DNA of 64,000 nucleotides from the NCBI RefSeq assembly GCF_004214935.1, contig NZ_SFCC01000020.1, positions 91,413 through 155,412 on the forward strand. The letters are read 5' to 3'. The stretch is from Amycolatopsis suaedae (GTDB taxonomy: Bacteria > Actinomycetota > Actinomycetes > Mycobacteriales > Pseudonocardiaceae). Of the stretch, positions 44,220 to 52,115 are shown one piece after another. The position numbers and the translations under genes are program-made. Positions within the stretch are counted from its first letter, which is position 1; the number at the start of each line of letters is the position of its first letter. Under the pieces are notes generated by a model. It saw only the letters and a program-made list of their open reading frames with translations, was not told the origin of the DNA and ran no database searches.

Positions 44220-44969
44220 ATGAGTGATAGAGATTCCGGAGCGTTACGAAGAAGATCTCTTTTCGGCCTGACCGCCGGAGCTGCCGCCGCCCTCGCCGCG
44301 GGCACTGCCCCCGCCGCGGCCGCGACCGCCCCGCCCGCGCCGCCGCCCACCCCGGACGGCGGCGGGCAGAGCACGCCGATCACGGCCGACCAGGCGTGGC
44401 GCATCCTCAGCGAGGGCAACGCCCGCTTCGTCGCAGGCAGGCAGAAGCACCCGCACGAGTCGCTGAAGTGGCGCGAGTCGCTGGTCAAGGGCCAGCATCC
44501 GTTCGCGGTGATCCTCGGCTGTGCCGACTCCCGCGTCCCCCCGGAGCTGGTCTTCGACGAGGGGCTCGGCGACATGTTCGTCATCCGCTCGGCGGGTGAG
44601 GTCCTGGACACCAGCGTCGTCGGCAGCATCGAGTACGCCGTCGAGCACCTCGGGGTGCCGCTGATCGTCGTCCTCGGGCACGCCAGCTGCGGAGCCGTGA
44701 GCGCGGCCGTCGACCTGGTCCGCGGCACCGCGCACCTGTCCGGGGACATCTCGACGCTGGTGCGTGCCGTCGAGCCTGCCGTGCGGGCCACCCCGCCGAA
44801 CCCGGACCCGGCCGCGTTCCTCGCCGCCTGCGTTGCCGAGCAGGCCCGCCGCACGGCGGTGCTGCTCAAGGAGCGCTCGGACATCGTCACGAAGGCGATC
44901 GCCGAGCGGGGCGTGAAGATCGTGTCGGCGACCTACGAACTGACCACCGGCGCGGTCACCCGCGTCTGA
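44220..44969 (+). CDS. Tat-exported beta-carbonic anhydrase
   Basis: 249-residue zinc enzyme interconverting CO2 and bicarbonate. The N-terminus has a twin-Arg signal (RRRSLFGLTAG at residues 10-20, then an Ala-rich hydrophobic stretch to about 36) and a Pro-rich spacer, so the enzyme should act outside the membrane. The beta-class active site is complete: Cys101 and Asp103-Arg105 in CADSRVPPE, His154 and Cys157 in GHASCGAV. The C-terminal helix region has LKERSDIVTKAIAERGVKIV. Its TGA directly abuts the hisI stop on the other strand. Confidence 0.92.
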   Translation: MSDRDSGALRRRSLFGLTAGAAAALAAGTAPAAAATAPPAPPPTPDGGGQSTPITADQAWRILSEGNARFVAGRQKHPHESLKWRESLVKGQHPFAVILGCADSRVPPELVFDEGLGDMFVIRSAGEVLDTSVVGSIEYAVEHLGVPLIVVLGHASCGAVSAAVDLVRGTAHLSGDISTLVRAVEPAVRATPPNPDPAAFLAACVAEQARRTAVLLKERSDIVTKAIAERGVKIVSATYELTTGAVTRV

Positions 44970-45326
44970 TCAGGCGGGGCCGTCCGCCAGCAGGAGGCGG
45001 TCGTCGCCGTCGAAGCACGTGCGGGTGCCGGTGTGGCACGCGGGCCCGGTCTGGTCCACCCGGACCAGCACCGTGTCCGCGTCACAGTCCAGCCGCACCT
45101 CGCGGACGTGCTGGACGTGCCCGGACGTCTCCCCCTTGACCCACAACGTTCCCCGGCTGCGGGAGAAGTACGTGCCGCGGCGGGTGGTCAGCGTGCGGTG
45201 CAGTGCCTCGTCGTTCATCCAGGCGACCATCAGCACGTCGGAGGTGGCGTGGTCGACCACCACCGCGCAGACGAGGCCGTCGGCGTTGCGCTTGAGCCGG
45301 GCGGCCAGCTCGGGGTCCAGGCTCAC
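44970..45326 (-). CDS. hisI: Phosphoribosyl-AMP cyclohydrolase
   Basis: 118-residue metal enzyme opening the purine ring of PR-AMP in histidine synthesis. The family pattern is clear: MVAWMNDEALHRTLTTRRGTYFSRSRGTLWVKGETSGH near residues 33-70, then DCDADTVLVRVDQTGPACHTGTRTCF with the metal-binding Asp and Cys residues. Only the HisI half is present; HisE, fused in some bacteria, must be elsewhere. GTG 45326 overlaps the preceding membrane-protein stop (GTGA), so it is the last gene of the hisF block. Confidence 0.95.
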   Translation of the reverse strand: MSLDPELAARLKRNADGLVCAVVVDHATSDVLMVAWMNDEALHRTLTTRRGTYFSRSRGTLWVKGETSGHVQHVREVRLDCDADTVLVRVDQTGPACHTGTRTCFDGDDRLLLADGPA

Positions 45327-45706
45327 GCGCGGGCGCTCCCCACGTGCCGCAGCACCGGGCCGCTGGCCAGCAGCACGACGGCGTAGATGTGCGCGGCGGC
45401 GGCCAGGCCGCAGATCACCTTGATCCACCACAACTGCGCGCCCAGCATCAGGAACGCGTGGATCAGCGCGAACAGGATCGCCACGCCGTAGCCCGCGAAC
45501 CGCGAGGACCGCATGCGCAGCACCAGTCCCGCGGCCACCAGTCCGCCGAGGATCAGGCTGGTCGCGGGCACCAGGAAGACCGCGGCCGACGCGTGCGGCG
45601 CCGTGTACAGCACCGCGGCCACCAGCACGTCGGCCAGGCCGACGCCGAGCATCAGCGCCACGACGACCTTGACCTCGATCATCACGTCCCAGCGTCGCGC
45701 GTTCAT
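45323..45706 (-). CDS. Small four-helix membrane protein in the hisF-hisI operon
   Basis: 127-residue membrane protein with about four hydrophobic segments (VVVALMLGVGLADVLVAAVLY, AVFLVPATSLILGGLVAAGLVL, YGVAILFALIHAFLMLGAQLWWI and GLAAAAHIYAVVLLASG). It is not recognised as a named family. It overlaps hisF on one side (ATGA) and hisI on the other (GTGA), so it is firmly part of the his operon and probably translated with it. A role in histidine metabolism is not implied by sequence. Confidence 0.8.
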   Translation of the reverse strand: MNARRWDVMIEVKVVVALMLGVGLADVLVAAVLYTAPHASAAVFLVPATSLILGGLVAAGLVLRMRSSRFAGYGVAILFALIHAFLMLGAQLWWIKVICGLAAAAHIYAVVLLASGPVLRHVGSARA

Positions 45707-46464
45707 CGCACCACCACTCCTCCCGCCCGCAGGGCGGCCTTCACCTCGCCGACGCTCAGCTCGCCGAAGTGGAACACGCTGGCCGCGAGCACCGCGTCCG
45801 CACCGGAGGTCACCGCGGGCAGGAAGTGCTCGACGGCACCCGCCCCGCCGCTGGCGATCACCGGCACCCGGACCGCCTTGCGCACCAGGCCGATCAGCTC
45901 CAGGTCGAACCCGGCCTTGGTGCCGTCGGCGTCCATGGAGTTGAGCAGGATCTCCCCGACGCCCAGTTCCTCGCCGCGGGCGGCCCACTCGACGGCGTCG
46001 ATGCCGGTCCCTCGCCTGCCGCCGTGGGTGGTGACCTCGAAGCCGGACTCGGTGCCACCGCCGCGCCGGGCGTCGACCGACAACACGATGCACTGCGAGC
46101 CGAACCGGCGCGACGCCTCGTGCAGGAACTCCGGCCGGGCGATGGCGGCGGTGTTGATGCTGACCTTGTCGGCCCCGGCCCGCAGCAGCCGGTCGACGTC
46201 GGCGTTCTCCCGCACCCCGCCACCGACGGTGAGCGGGATGAACACCTGCTCCGCCGTGCGCCGCACGACGTCGTAGGTGGTCTCCCGGTCGCTCGACGAC
46301 GCCGTCACGTCCAGGAAGGTCAGCTCGTCGGCGCCGGCCGCGTCGTAGGCACGCGCCAGTTCGACCGGGTCTCCCGCGTCACGCAGGTCGGTGAAGTTGA
46401 CGCCCTTCACCACCCGTCCCGCGTCCACGTCGAGACACGGGATCACCCTCACCGCTACCGACAT
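45703..46464 (-). CDS. hisF: Imidazole glycerol phosphate synthase, cyclase subunit
   Basis: 253-residue TIM barrel forming IGP and AICAR with HisH. The catalytic Asp pair lies in VIPCLDVDAGRVVKG near residue 11 and LLNSMDADGTKAGFD near 176; the phosphate site is TVGGGVREN and IASGGAGAVEHF. ATG 46464 is preferred over upstream frame because a TAGGCT box lies seven bases before it and HisF proteins begin MSVAVRVIPCLDVD. The membrane protein and hisI follow with 4-bp overlaps. Confidence 0.96.
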   Translation of the reverse strand: MSVAVRVIPCLDVDAGRVVKGVNFTDLRDAGDPVELARAYDAAGADELTFLDVTASSSDRETTYDVVRRTAEQVFIPLTVGGGVRENADVDRLLRAGADKVSINTAAIARPEFLHEASRRFGSQCIVLSVDARRGGGTESGFEVTTHGGRRGTGIDAVEWAARGEELGVGEILLNSMDADGTKAGFDLELIGLVRKAVRVPVIASGGAGAVEHFLPAVTSGADAVLAASVFHFGELSVGEVKAALRAGGVVVR

Positions 46465-46471
46465 GCGGTCC

Positions 46472-46477
46472 AGCCTA
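46472..46477 (-). promoter_or_regulatory. -10 box (TAGGCT), leaderless start of hisF
   Basis: TAGGCT on the minus strand, seven bases before ATG 46464. The divergent PPOX gene has its own box 11 bp away, so the two promoters are nearly back to back. Confidence 0.55.
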
Positions 46478-46488
46478 CGTTCAGTGAC

Positions 46489-46494
46489 TACCGT
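46489..46494 (+). promoter_or_regulatory. -10 box (TACCGT), leaderless start of PPOX gene
   Basis: TACCGT seven bases before ATG 46502. Confidence 0.5.
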
Positions 46495-46501
46495 GGCGTC
46501 C

Positions 46502-46894
46502 ATGGCATCCGAACTCGACCGCCTCGGCGCGCAGCGCTACGTCGTGCTCACCACGTTCCGCAAGGACGGCACGCCCGTGCCGACCCCGCTGTGGGCGGCC
46601 GCCGACGACACCGACCTGCTGGTGTGGACGCCGCGCGACTCCGGCAAGGTCAAGCGGATCCGCCGTGACGGCCGGGTCGAGGTGCAGGCCAGCGACTTCA
46701 GTGGCAAGAAGCCGGAAGGCCCGGTGGTGACCGGGCAGGCGCGCCTGCTCGACGACGAGGCCAGCGACCGGGTGCGCTCGCTGATCGCCCGCAAGTACGG
46801 CATCACCGGCCGACTGGTGATGTTCGGCAGCCGCCTGCGCGGCGGCCGCAAGCGCACCCTCGGCATCGCCGTCCGCCTCGACGAGAGCACGTGA
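46502..46894 (+). CDS. PPOX-class F420-dependent oxidoreductase
   Basis: 130-residue split-barrel flavin/F420 reductase. The blocks YVVLTTFRKDGTPVPTPLWAAADDTDLLVWT, SGKVKRIRRDGRVEVQASD and RSLIARKYG match the small F420-dependent PPOX proteins of mycobacteria (Rv2061c type). The substrate is unknown. The stop codon TGA at 46892-46894 lies inside the left arm of the downstream palindrome. Confidence 0.88.
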   Translation: MASELDRLGAQRYVVLTTFRKDGTPVPTPLWAAADDTDLLVWTPRDSGKVKRIRRDGRVEVQASDFSGKKPEGPVVTGQARLLDDEASDRVRSLIARKYGITGRLVMFGSRLRGGRKRTLGIAVRLDEST

Positions 46895-46942
46895 AGGCCA
46901 CCTTCATCACGTCACACGTGATGAAGGTGGCCTTCACGTGCT
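46886..46942. terminator. GTGAAGG-family palindrome containing a stop codon
   Basis: Perfect 27-bp arms (46886-46912 and 46916-46942), loop CAC, left arm AGCACGTGAAGGCCACC. The PPOX gene's last codons and TGA are part of the left arm, and the esterase stop on the other strand is 8 bp beyond the right arm. Confidence 0.75.
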
Positions 46943-46949
46943 TTGACAC

Positions 46950-48503
46950 TCAGCCGGGCATCCGGTCCCAGAAGTCCAGCTTGTGGGTGGCGCGGTAGTC
47001 GGCCGGGCCGACGCCTGCCGGGCCGGTGCCCAGCGACTGCACGTGCCCGCCCTCGCCGAACGCGGGCCACCGCGGCAGCCCCGCGCCGTTCGGGTCGCCG
47101 CGGTGCGCGAAGCCTGCCCAGTAGCGGATCATCCGCCCGGACAGCTCCTTCTGCTCCGGCGTCGACTTCGCCGTGAACTCCTCGTCCGGGAAGACGTAGG
47201 GCAGGTCACCCGCGTGGAACGCGCCCGGCGGGAACGTGGGCGGGAACGGCAGGAACGACGGCGCCGCCCGGTCGGCGAACTCGTAGAAGTGGACGGCGGC
47301 GCGCTTGGCGACCGCCCGCGCGAACCGGTCGGTCGAACGCGCCCACATGCGGTCGGTGAGCACCGTGGCCCACGCGATGCTCGGGCTCTCGAACGCCGTC
47401 AGCGGATACTCCCGCGCCACCTCGGCTGCCCGGTCGCCGAAGGCCCTGTCCAGCAGCCGCGGGTACTGCTCGGCCGTCACCGGCGTGCCCAGCAGGTCGA
47501 AAAACAGCCCGGTGAACCCGCGGTGCTCGTCCCGGGTGGCACCCATCAGCACCGGCACGGGATGGAACTCGCCGGCGGCGAACGCCTCCGCGGGCGCCTT
47601 CGGCAGGACCTGGTTGCCGTAGGCGAACGACTGGAACGGCTGCATCAGTCCGAACAACCTGTCGGCAGGCAGTCCACGCAGGCAGTTCAGGTCGGCGCAG
47701 CCCACCTGCCCGATGCTGGCCGCGGCGAGCTGGGACTGCTCCTCGGCCGTCCGCCAGCCCCACCAGGGCTGCGCCTCCAGATCCGGCAGCAGCGAACCGG
47801 CCGGCATGTCCATCAACGCGAACCCGCTCTGCAGGATGACCCGGTCGAACAGTCCCCGCGCCTGCGGCGAGACCAGGTGGGCGCTGGCCGACTGGGCGCC
47901 GTAGGACTCGCCGAACAGGGTGACGTTGTCGGGTTTTCCGCCGAACGCGGCGATCTCGCGGCGCACCCAGCGCATCGCCTCCTGCTGGTCCAGCAGCCCG
48001 AACGAGCCCGGCACATCCATCCCCGGCATGCTGAAGTTGCCGAAGATCCCCAGCCGGTAGTTCACCGTGACCACCACGACGTCACCGGTCTCGGCCAGTG
48101 CCCTGGCGTCGAACAGGTGCCCGGCCCCGACTCCGCCGTCGCCGTGCAGCCACACCATCACCGGTTTCGGACTGTCCTTTGTGGCCGTTCGCGGTGCGGT
48201 CACGTTGAGCACCAGGCAGTCCTCGGTGGTGCTGGTGGTCTGCGCGTACTGGGTCCCGCCCTGCGGGCACATGTTGCCGGGCTTGGTGGCGTCGCGAACG
48301 CCCTGCCACGGCGCGGCCGGGCCGGTGGGCTCCCACCGTCCGGCGGCGCCGTACGGGATGCCCTGGAACGTCCGGACGTTCCCGCTCTCCGTCCCACGGA
48401 CCTCACCCGCCGAGACACGCACCAGCGTGGGGTCCGAAGTGGACTCTGCGGAGCACGCCGCCAGCGCCAGCGACGCCACCAGCATTGATGTGAACAGCCT
48501 CAT
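46950..48503 (-). CDS. Type-B carboxylesterase lipoprotein
   Basis: 517-residue exported esterase. Lipobox LALAAC gives a lipid-anchored Cys17. The carboxylesterase family blocks are present: FQGIPYGAAGRW near 46-57, EDCLVLNVTAP near 94-104, the oxyanion loop VWLHGDGGVGAG, and the nucleophile elbow GESYGAQSA with Ser near 200. The acid and His are expected near DEHRGF (~323) and in the C-terminal third (FAHRGDPNGAGLPRWPAF is typical). It is likely anchored on the outer face of the membrane. The natural substrate is unknown. It has no operon partners. Confidence 0.9.
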   Translation of the reverse strand: MRLFTSMLVASLALAACSAESTSDPTLVRVSAGEVRGTESGNVRTFQGIPYGAAGRWEPTGPAAPWQGVRDATKPGNMCPQGGTQYAQTTSTTEDCLVLNVTAPRTATKDSPKPVMVWLHGDGGVGAGHLFDARALAETGDVVVVTVNYRLGIFGNFSMPGMDVPGSFGLLDQQEAMRWVRREIAAFGGKPDNVTLFGESYGAQSASAHLVSPQARGLFDRVILQSGFALMDMPAGSLLPDLEAQPWWGWRTAEEQSQLAAASIGQVGCADLNCLRGLPADRLFGLMQPFQSFAYGNQVLPKAPAEAFAAGEFHPVPVLMGATRDEHRGFTGLFFDLLGTPVTAEQYPRLLDRAFGDRAAEVAREYPLTAFESPSIAWATVLTDRMWARSTDRFARAVAKRAAVHFYEFADRAAPSFLPFPPTFPPGAFHAGDLPYVFPDEEFTAKSTPEQKELSGRMIRYWAGFAHRGDPNGAGLPRWPAFGEGGHVQSLGTGPAGVGPADYRATHKLDFWDRMPG

Positions 48504-48589
48504 ACCGGCAAGCTAGCGCCGAGGAGGCCCGCAGGCGCGGTCGAATCAACTTTCGTGGATCGCGAAACGCCACGAAAGTGGTCAGCCCG

Positions 48590-49321
48590 TCAGCGAACGG
48601 CGGCCAGCGCCTCGGGCAGGGTGAACGCGCCGGCGTAGAGCGCCTTGCCGACGATCGCACCCTCGACCCCGTCGCGGGCCAGCCCGGCCAGTGCCCGCAG
48701 GTCGTCCACACTGGACACCCCGCCGGAGGCGATGACGGCGGCGTCGGTGCGGGCGGTCACGTCCCGCAGCAGCTCCAGGTTCGGCCCCTGCAGCGTGCCG
48801 TCCTTGCTGACGTCGGTGACGACGTAACGCTGGGCGCCGTCGGCGTCCAGCCGGTCGAGCACCTCCCACAGGTCGCCGCCGTCGGAGGTCCAGCCCCGCG
48901 CCGCGAGCCGGTGACCCGCCTCGGTGATGCGCACGTCGAGGCCGATCGCCACCCGGTCGCCGTGCTCGGCGACGACCCTCGCGCACCAGGCCGGGTTCTC
49001 CAGTGCGGCCGTGCCCAGGTTCACCCTGCGGCAACCGGTAGCCAGCGCCGCGCGCAGCGACTCGTCGTCGCGGATGCCACCGGACAGCTCGACCTGCACG
49101 TCCAGCTTCCCGACCACGGCCGCCAGCAGCTCGCGGTTGGACCCCTTCCCGAACGCCGCGTCCAGGTCGACCAGATGGATCCACTCGGCGCCGTCACGCT
49201 GCCACGCCAGCGCGGCGTCCAGCGGGTCGCCGTATGAGGTCTCGGTGCCGGCTTCGCCCTGGACGAGCCGCACGGCCTGGCCGTCGGCCACGTCCACGGC
49301 CGGGAGGAGGGTGAAAGTCAC
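48590..49321 (-). CDS. hisA: Phosphoribosyl isomerase (HisA/PriA)
   Basis: 243-residue TIM barrel isomerising ProFAR in histidine synthesis. LLPAVDVADGQAVRLVQGEAGTETSYGDP at the N-terminus carries the catalytic Asp near residue 9; VELSGGIRDD, VTDVSKDGTLQGPNLELL (second Asp) and IASGGVSSVDDL follow. In actinobacteria this enzyme is usually PriA, which also performs the TrpF reaction; the absence of trpF in the nearby trp block fits that, but the activity is inferred. GTG 49321 has a TATAGT box six bases upstream that overlaps the hisH stop codon. Confidence 0.94.
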   Translation of the reverse strand: MTFTLLPAVDVADGQAVRLVQGEAGTETSYGDPLDAALAWQRDGAEWIHLVDLDAAFGKGSNRELLAAVVGKLDVQVELSGGIRDDESLRAALATGCRRVNLGTAALENPAWCARVVAEHGDRVAIGLDVRITEAGHRLAARGWTSDGGDLWEVLDRLDADGAQRYVVTDVSKDGTLQGPNLELLRDVTARTDAAVIASGGVSSVDDLRALAGLARDGVEGAIVGKALYAGAFTLPEALAAVR

Positions 49322-49327
49322 GGCGCC

Positions 49328-49333
49328 ACTATA
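49328..49333 (-). promoter_or_regulatory. -10 box (TATAGT) for hisA, overlapping the hisH stop
   Basis: A near-consensus -10 on the minus strand six bases before the hisA GTG. The TAG inside it is the hisH stop codon (49329-49331). Confidence 0.6.
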
Positions 49334-49958
49334 AGGTGGATATCCAGTTCCGCAGCAGGTGGGCGCCCGCGTCGCCGGACTTCTCCGGGTGGAACTGGGT
49401 CGCCCACAGTGGACCGTTCTCCACCGCGGCGACGAAGTCCTCGCCGTGGTGGGCCCAGGTGACCTTCGGCTGGCGGCCGGCCAGCCCGGACTCCAGCTGC
49501 CACTTCCGCACCGCGTAGGAGTGCACGAAGTAGAACCGGGTGTCCGCGTCCAGGCCGGCGAACAGCTCCGAGTCCGCGGGTGCGCGGACGGTGTTCCAGC
49601 CCATGTGCGGCAGGACGTCGGCGTGCAGCTGCTCGACCGTCCCCGGCCACTCGCCCGCGCCCTCGGCCTCCTCGCCGTGCTCGACGCCCCGCTCGAACAG
49701 GATCTGCATACCGACGCAGATGCCGAGCACCGGCCGTCCACCGGCGAGCCGGGTACCGATGATCTTCTCGCCGCGCACCGAGCGCAGGCCTGTCATGCAG
49801 GCGGCGAACGCGCCGACGCCGGGCACGACGAGGCCGTCGGCGTTCAGCGCGGCGTCGGCGTCGGCGGTGACCTCGACGTCGGCACCGGCGCGGCGTACGG
49901 CGCGCTCGGCGGAGCGGAGGTTGCCCGAACCGTAGTCCAGGATCACGACACGTGGCAC
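49329..49958 (-). CDS. hisH: Imidazole glycerol phosphate synthase, glutaminase subunit
   Basis: 209-residue class I glutamine amidotransferase supplying ammonia to HisF. The nucleophile Cys is in LGICVGMQILF near residues 77-87; the His-Glu pair is in ATQFHPEKSG near 189. VILDYGSGNLRS at the N-terminus is typical. GTG 49958 (VPRVVILDYGSG) is preferred over GTG 49964 because a TAGGCT box lies exactly seven bases upstream. It is 7 bp upstream of hisA. Confidence 0.95.
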   Translation of the reverse strand: MPRVVILDYGSGNLRSAERAVRRAGADVEVTADADAALNADGLVVPGVGAFAACMTGLRSVRGEKIIGTRLAGGRPVLGICVGMQILFERGVEHGEEAEGAGEWPGTVEQLHADVLPHMGWNTVRAPADSELFAGLDADTRFYFVHSYAVRKWQLESGLAGRQPKVTWAHHGEDFVAAVENGPLWATQFHPEKSGDAGAHLLRNWISTL

Positions 49959-49965
49959 GCCCACC

Positions 49966-49971
49966 AGCCTA
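49966..49971 (-). promoter_or_regulatory. -10 box (TAGGCT) for hisH, overlapping the MMPL stop
   Basis: TAGGCT on the minus strand seven bases before GTG 49958. Its TAG (49969-49971) is also the stop codon of the MMPL gene. Confidence 0.55.
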
Positions 49972-52074
49972 GTCGGCGCCCGTCCGGGCCAGCCGCGACG
50001 GCCACCACACCCGCCTGCCGATGTCCACGCTCAGCGCGGGCACCAGCAGCGAGCGCACGATGAGCGTGTCGAGCAGCACACCGAACGCGACGATGAACGC
50101 GATCTGGGCGAGGAACAGGATCGGCAGCACGGCCAGCGCGGCGAACGTCGCCGCCAGCACGACCCCGGCCGACGTGATCACCCCGCCGGTGAGCGACAGG
50201 CCACGCAGCGTGCCCTCGCGGGTGCCGTGCCGCAGTGCCTCCTCGCGGACGCGGGTCATCAGGAAGATGTTGTAGTCGATCCCCAGCGCCACCAGGAACA
50301 CGAACCCGAACAACGGAACGGCCGGATCGGCGCCGGGGAAGCCGAGCAGGTCGTTGAACACCAGCGCCGACACGCCCATGGTGGCGGCGAACGACAGCAC
50401 GACGGTGGCGATCAGCAGCAACGGCGCGAGCAGTGACCGCAGCAGCAGCGCCAGCACAGCGAAGATCACCACCAGCACGATCGGGATGATCACCGCCCGG
50501 TCGCGGGCGGAGGTGTCCTGGGTGTCCAGCTGCACGGCCGTCGGCCCGCCGACCTTCGCCTGCGCGCCGGGCACGTCGTGCACGACGTCGCGGATGCGCC
50601 GCACCGTCTCCCTGGCCTCGCCGGAGTCGGCGGGATCGGTGAGGACGACGTCGATCTGCACCAGGCCGTCGATCATCTGCCTGCCGCCACCCAGGGTCGC
50701 CTGCGCGACGCCGGGCATGCGGACGGCGTCCACCACCTGGTCGGCCTTGTCCGCGGCGGCGATGATGACCGTCGGCGAGCCCGCGCCGCCGGGGAAGTGC
50801 CGGGACAGCACCTGCTGGCCGGCGACCGAGTCGACGTCGGTGAGGAAGACGTCGGACTGGTTGGTGCCGTCGGCCTTGAGCTGCGGCACGAACGCCACGC
50901 CGAGCAGCAGGATCAGCGTGGTGCCGAACCAGACGGCCCTCGGCCGCCTGCCGACCGCCGCGGCCACCCGGCCCCACAGCCCGGAGCGTTCGGGGTGCGC
51001 CGAGCCCGGTTTCGGGGAGAACGGCCAGAACGCCGCCCTGCCGAGCAGGACCAGGACGGCCGGCAGGAACGTGGTCGACGCCAGCAGGGCCGCGCCGATG
51101 CCGATGGCCGCGACCGGGCCGAGGCTCTGGTTGGAGTTGAGGTCGCTGAACAGCAGGCAGAGCACGCCGAGGATGACGGTGCCAGCCGATGCGGCGACCG
51201 GCTCGATCGTGGCGCGCCAGGCGATGCGCAGCGCGGTGTGCCGGTCCTCGGTGTCGCGTAGCTGCTCGCGGAACCGGGACACCAGCAGCAGCGCGTAGTC
51301 GGTCGCGGCGCCGAAGACGAGGATGAACAGGATGCCCTGGCTCTGGCCGTTGAGTTCGAGCGCGCCGGAGTCGGCGAGCAGGTAGACCACGAGGCTGGCC
51401 AGGCCGAGCGCGAACACGGCACTGAGCAGCACGGCCACCGGCAGCAGCGGGCTGCGGTAGACCAGTACCAGGATGAGCGCGACGACCCCACCCGCGACCA
51501 GGAGCAGCAGTCCGTCCACGCCGCTGAACGCCTCGACCAGGTCGGCGATCTGCCCGGCTGGTCCGGTGACCAGCACCGTCAGGCCGTCGGGTGCGCCGGC
51601 CAGTGCCGCGCGGACCTCGTCGACGGTGTCGGCGGGATTGCCGTTGGCGGCGATGGGGACGACCAGTTGCAGTGCCTGACCGTCCGGGGAGGTGACCGGC
51701 TGCACCGGCGGCGCGGCCACCCCGGGGATGCCTGCCAGCGCGTCGGCCCGTTCGGTGAGGAACGTCTCGTCGGCCGGGGTGACGCCACCGGACCGTTCGG
51801 CGACGGCGATGGCAGGGATCGCCTGGCTGCCCGCGAACCGTCGCTGCAGCTCACCGACCTCGGTGGCCTCCGCCGAGGCTGGCAGGAACGCGGCGCTGTC
51901 GTTCTCGGCGACGTCGCTGAGCTTGCCGGCGAACGGCCCGCCGACGGCCCCGACCGCGAGCCAGACGAGCAGCAGCAACGCGGGCACCAGCCAGCGCGAC
52001 GTCCGCCGGGGTGGCTTCGGTTCCGGGGTGGGTGTGGTCGGGGCCACTGCCGGCTGGAAGTACATCGGGTCCAT
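49969..52074 (-). CDS. MMPL-family (RND) transporter
   Basis: 701-residue membrane transporter with two repeated MMPL halves of about six segments each. N-terminal TM (WLVPALLLLVWLAVGAVGG) is followed by an extracytoplasmic loop (about 45-180). The segments carry GVVALILVLVYRSPLLPVAVLL, the block GAATDYALLLVSRFREQL near 250, and in the second half LGIDYNIFLMTRVREEALRHGTREG near 596. The repeated G-x-D-Y motifs are the proton-relay region in this family. The substrate is unknown (lipid or drug). Only a few bases separate its stop from hisH, so readthrough into hisHA is possible. Confidence 0.9.
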   Translation of the reverse strand: MDPMYFQPAVAPTTPTPEPKPPRRTSRWLVPALLLLVWLAVGAVGGPFAGKLSDVAENDSAAFLPASAEATEVGELQRRFAGSQAIPAIAVAERSGGVTPADETFLTERADALAGIPGVAAPPVQPVTSPDGQALQLVVPIAANGNPADTVDEVRAALAGAPDGLTVLVTGPAGQIADLVEAFSGVDGLLLLVAGGVVALILVLVYRSPLLPVAVLLSAVFALGLASLVVYLLADSGALELNGQSQGILFILVFGAATDYALLLVSRFREQLRDTEDRHTALRIAWRATIEPVAASAGTVILGVLCLLFSDLNSNQSLGPVAAIGIGAALLASTTFLPAVLVLLGRAAFWPFSPKPGSAHPERSGLWGRVAAAVGRRPRAVWFGTTLILLLGVAFVPQLKADGTNQSDVFLTDVDSVAGQQVLSRHFPGGAGSPTVIIAAADKADQVVDAVRMPGVAQATLGGGRQMIDGLVQIDVVLTDPADSGEARETVRRIRDVVHDVPGAQAKVGGPTAVQLDTQDTSARDRAVIIPIVLVVIFAVLALLLRSLLAPLLLIATVVLSFAATMGVSALVFNDLLGFPGADPAVPLFGFVFLVALGIDYNIFLMTRVREEALRHGTREGTLRGLSLTGGVITSAGVVLAATFAALAVLPILFLAQIAFIVAFGVLLDTLIVRSLLVPALSVDIGRRVWWPSRLARTGAD

Positions 52075-52115
52075 TATGAGGGGTCACCGGAGGCGAACGA
52101 GGGAGTTGCCAGACC

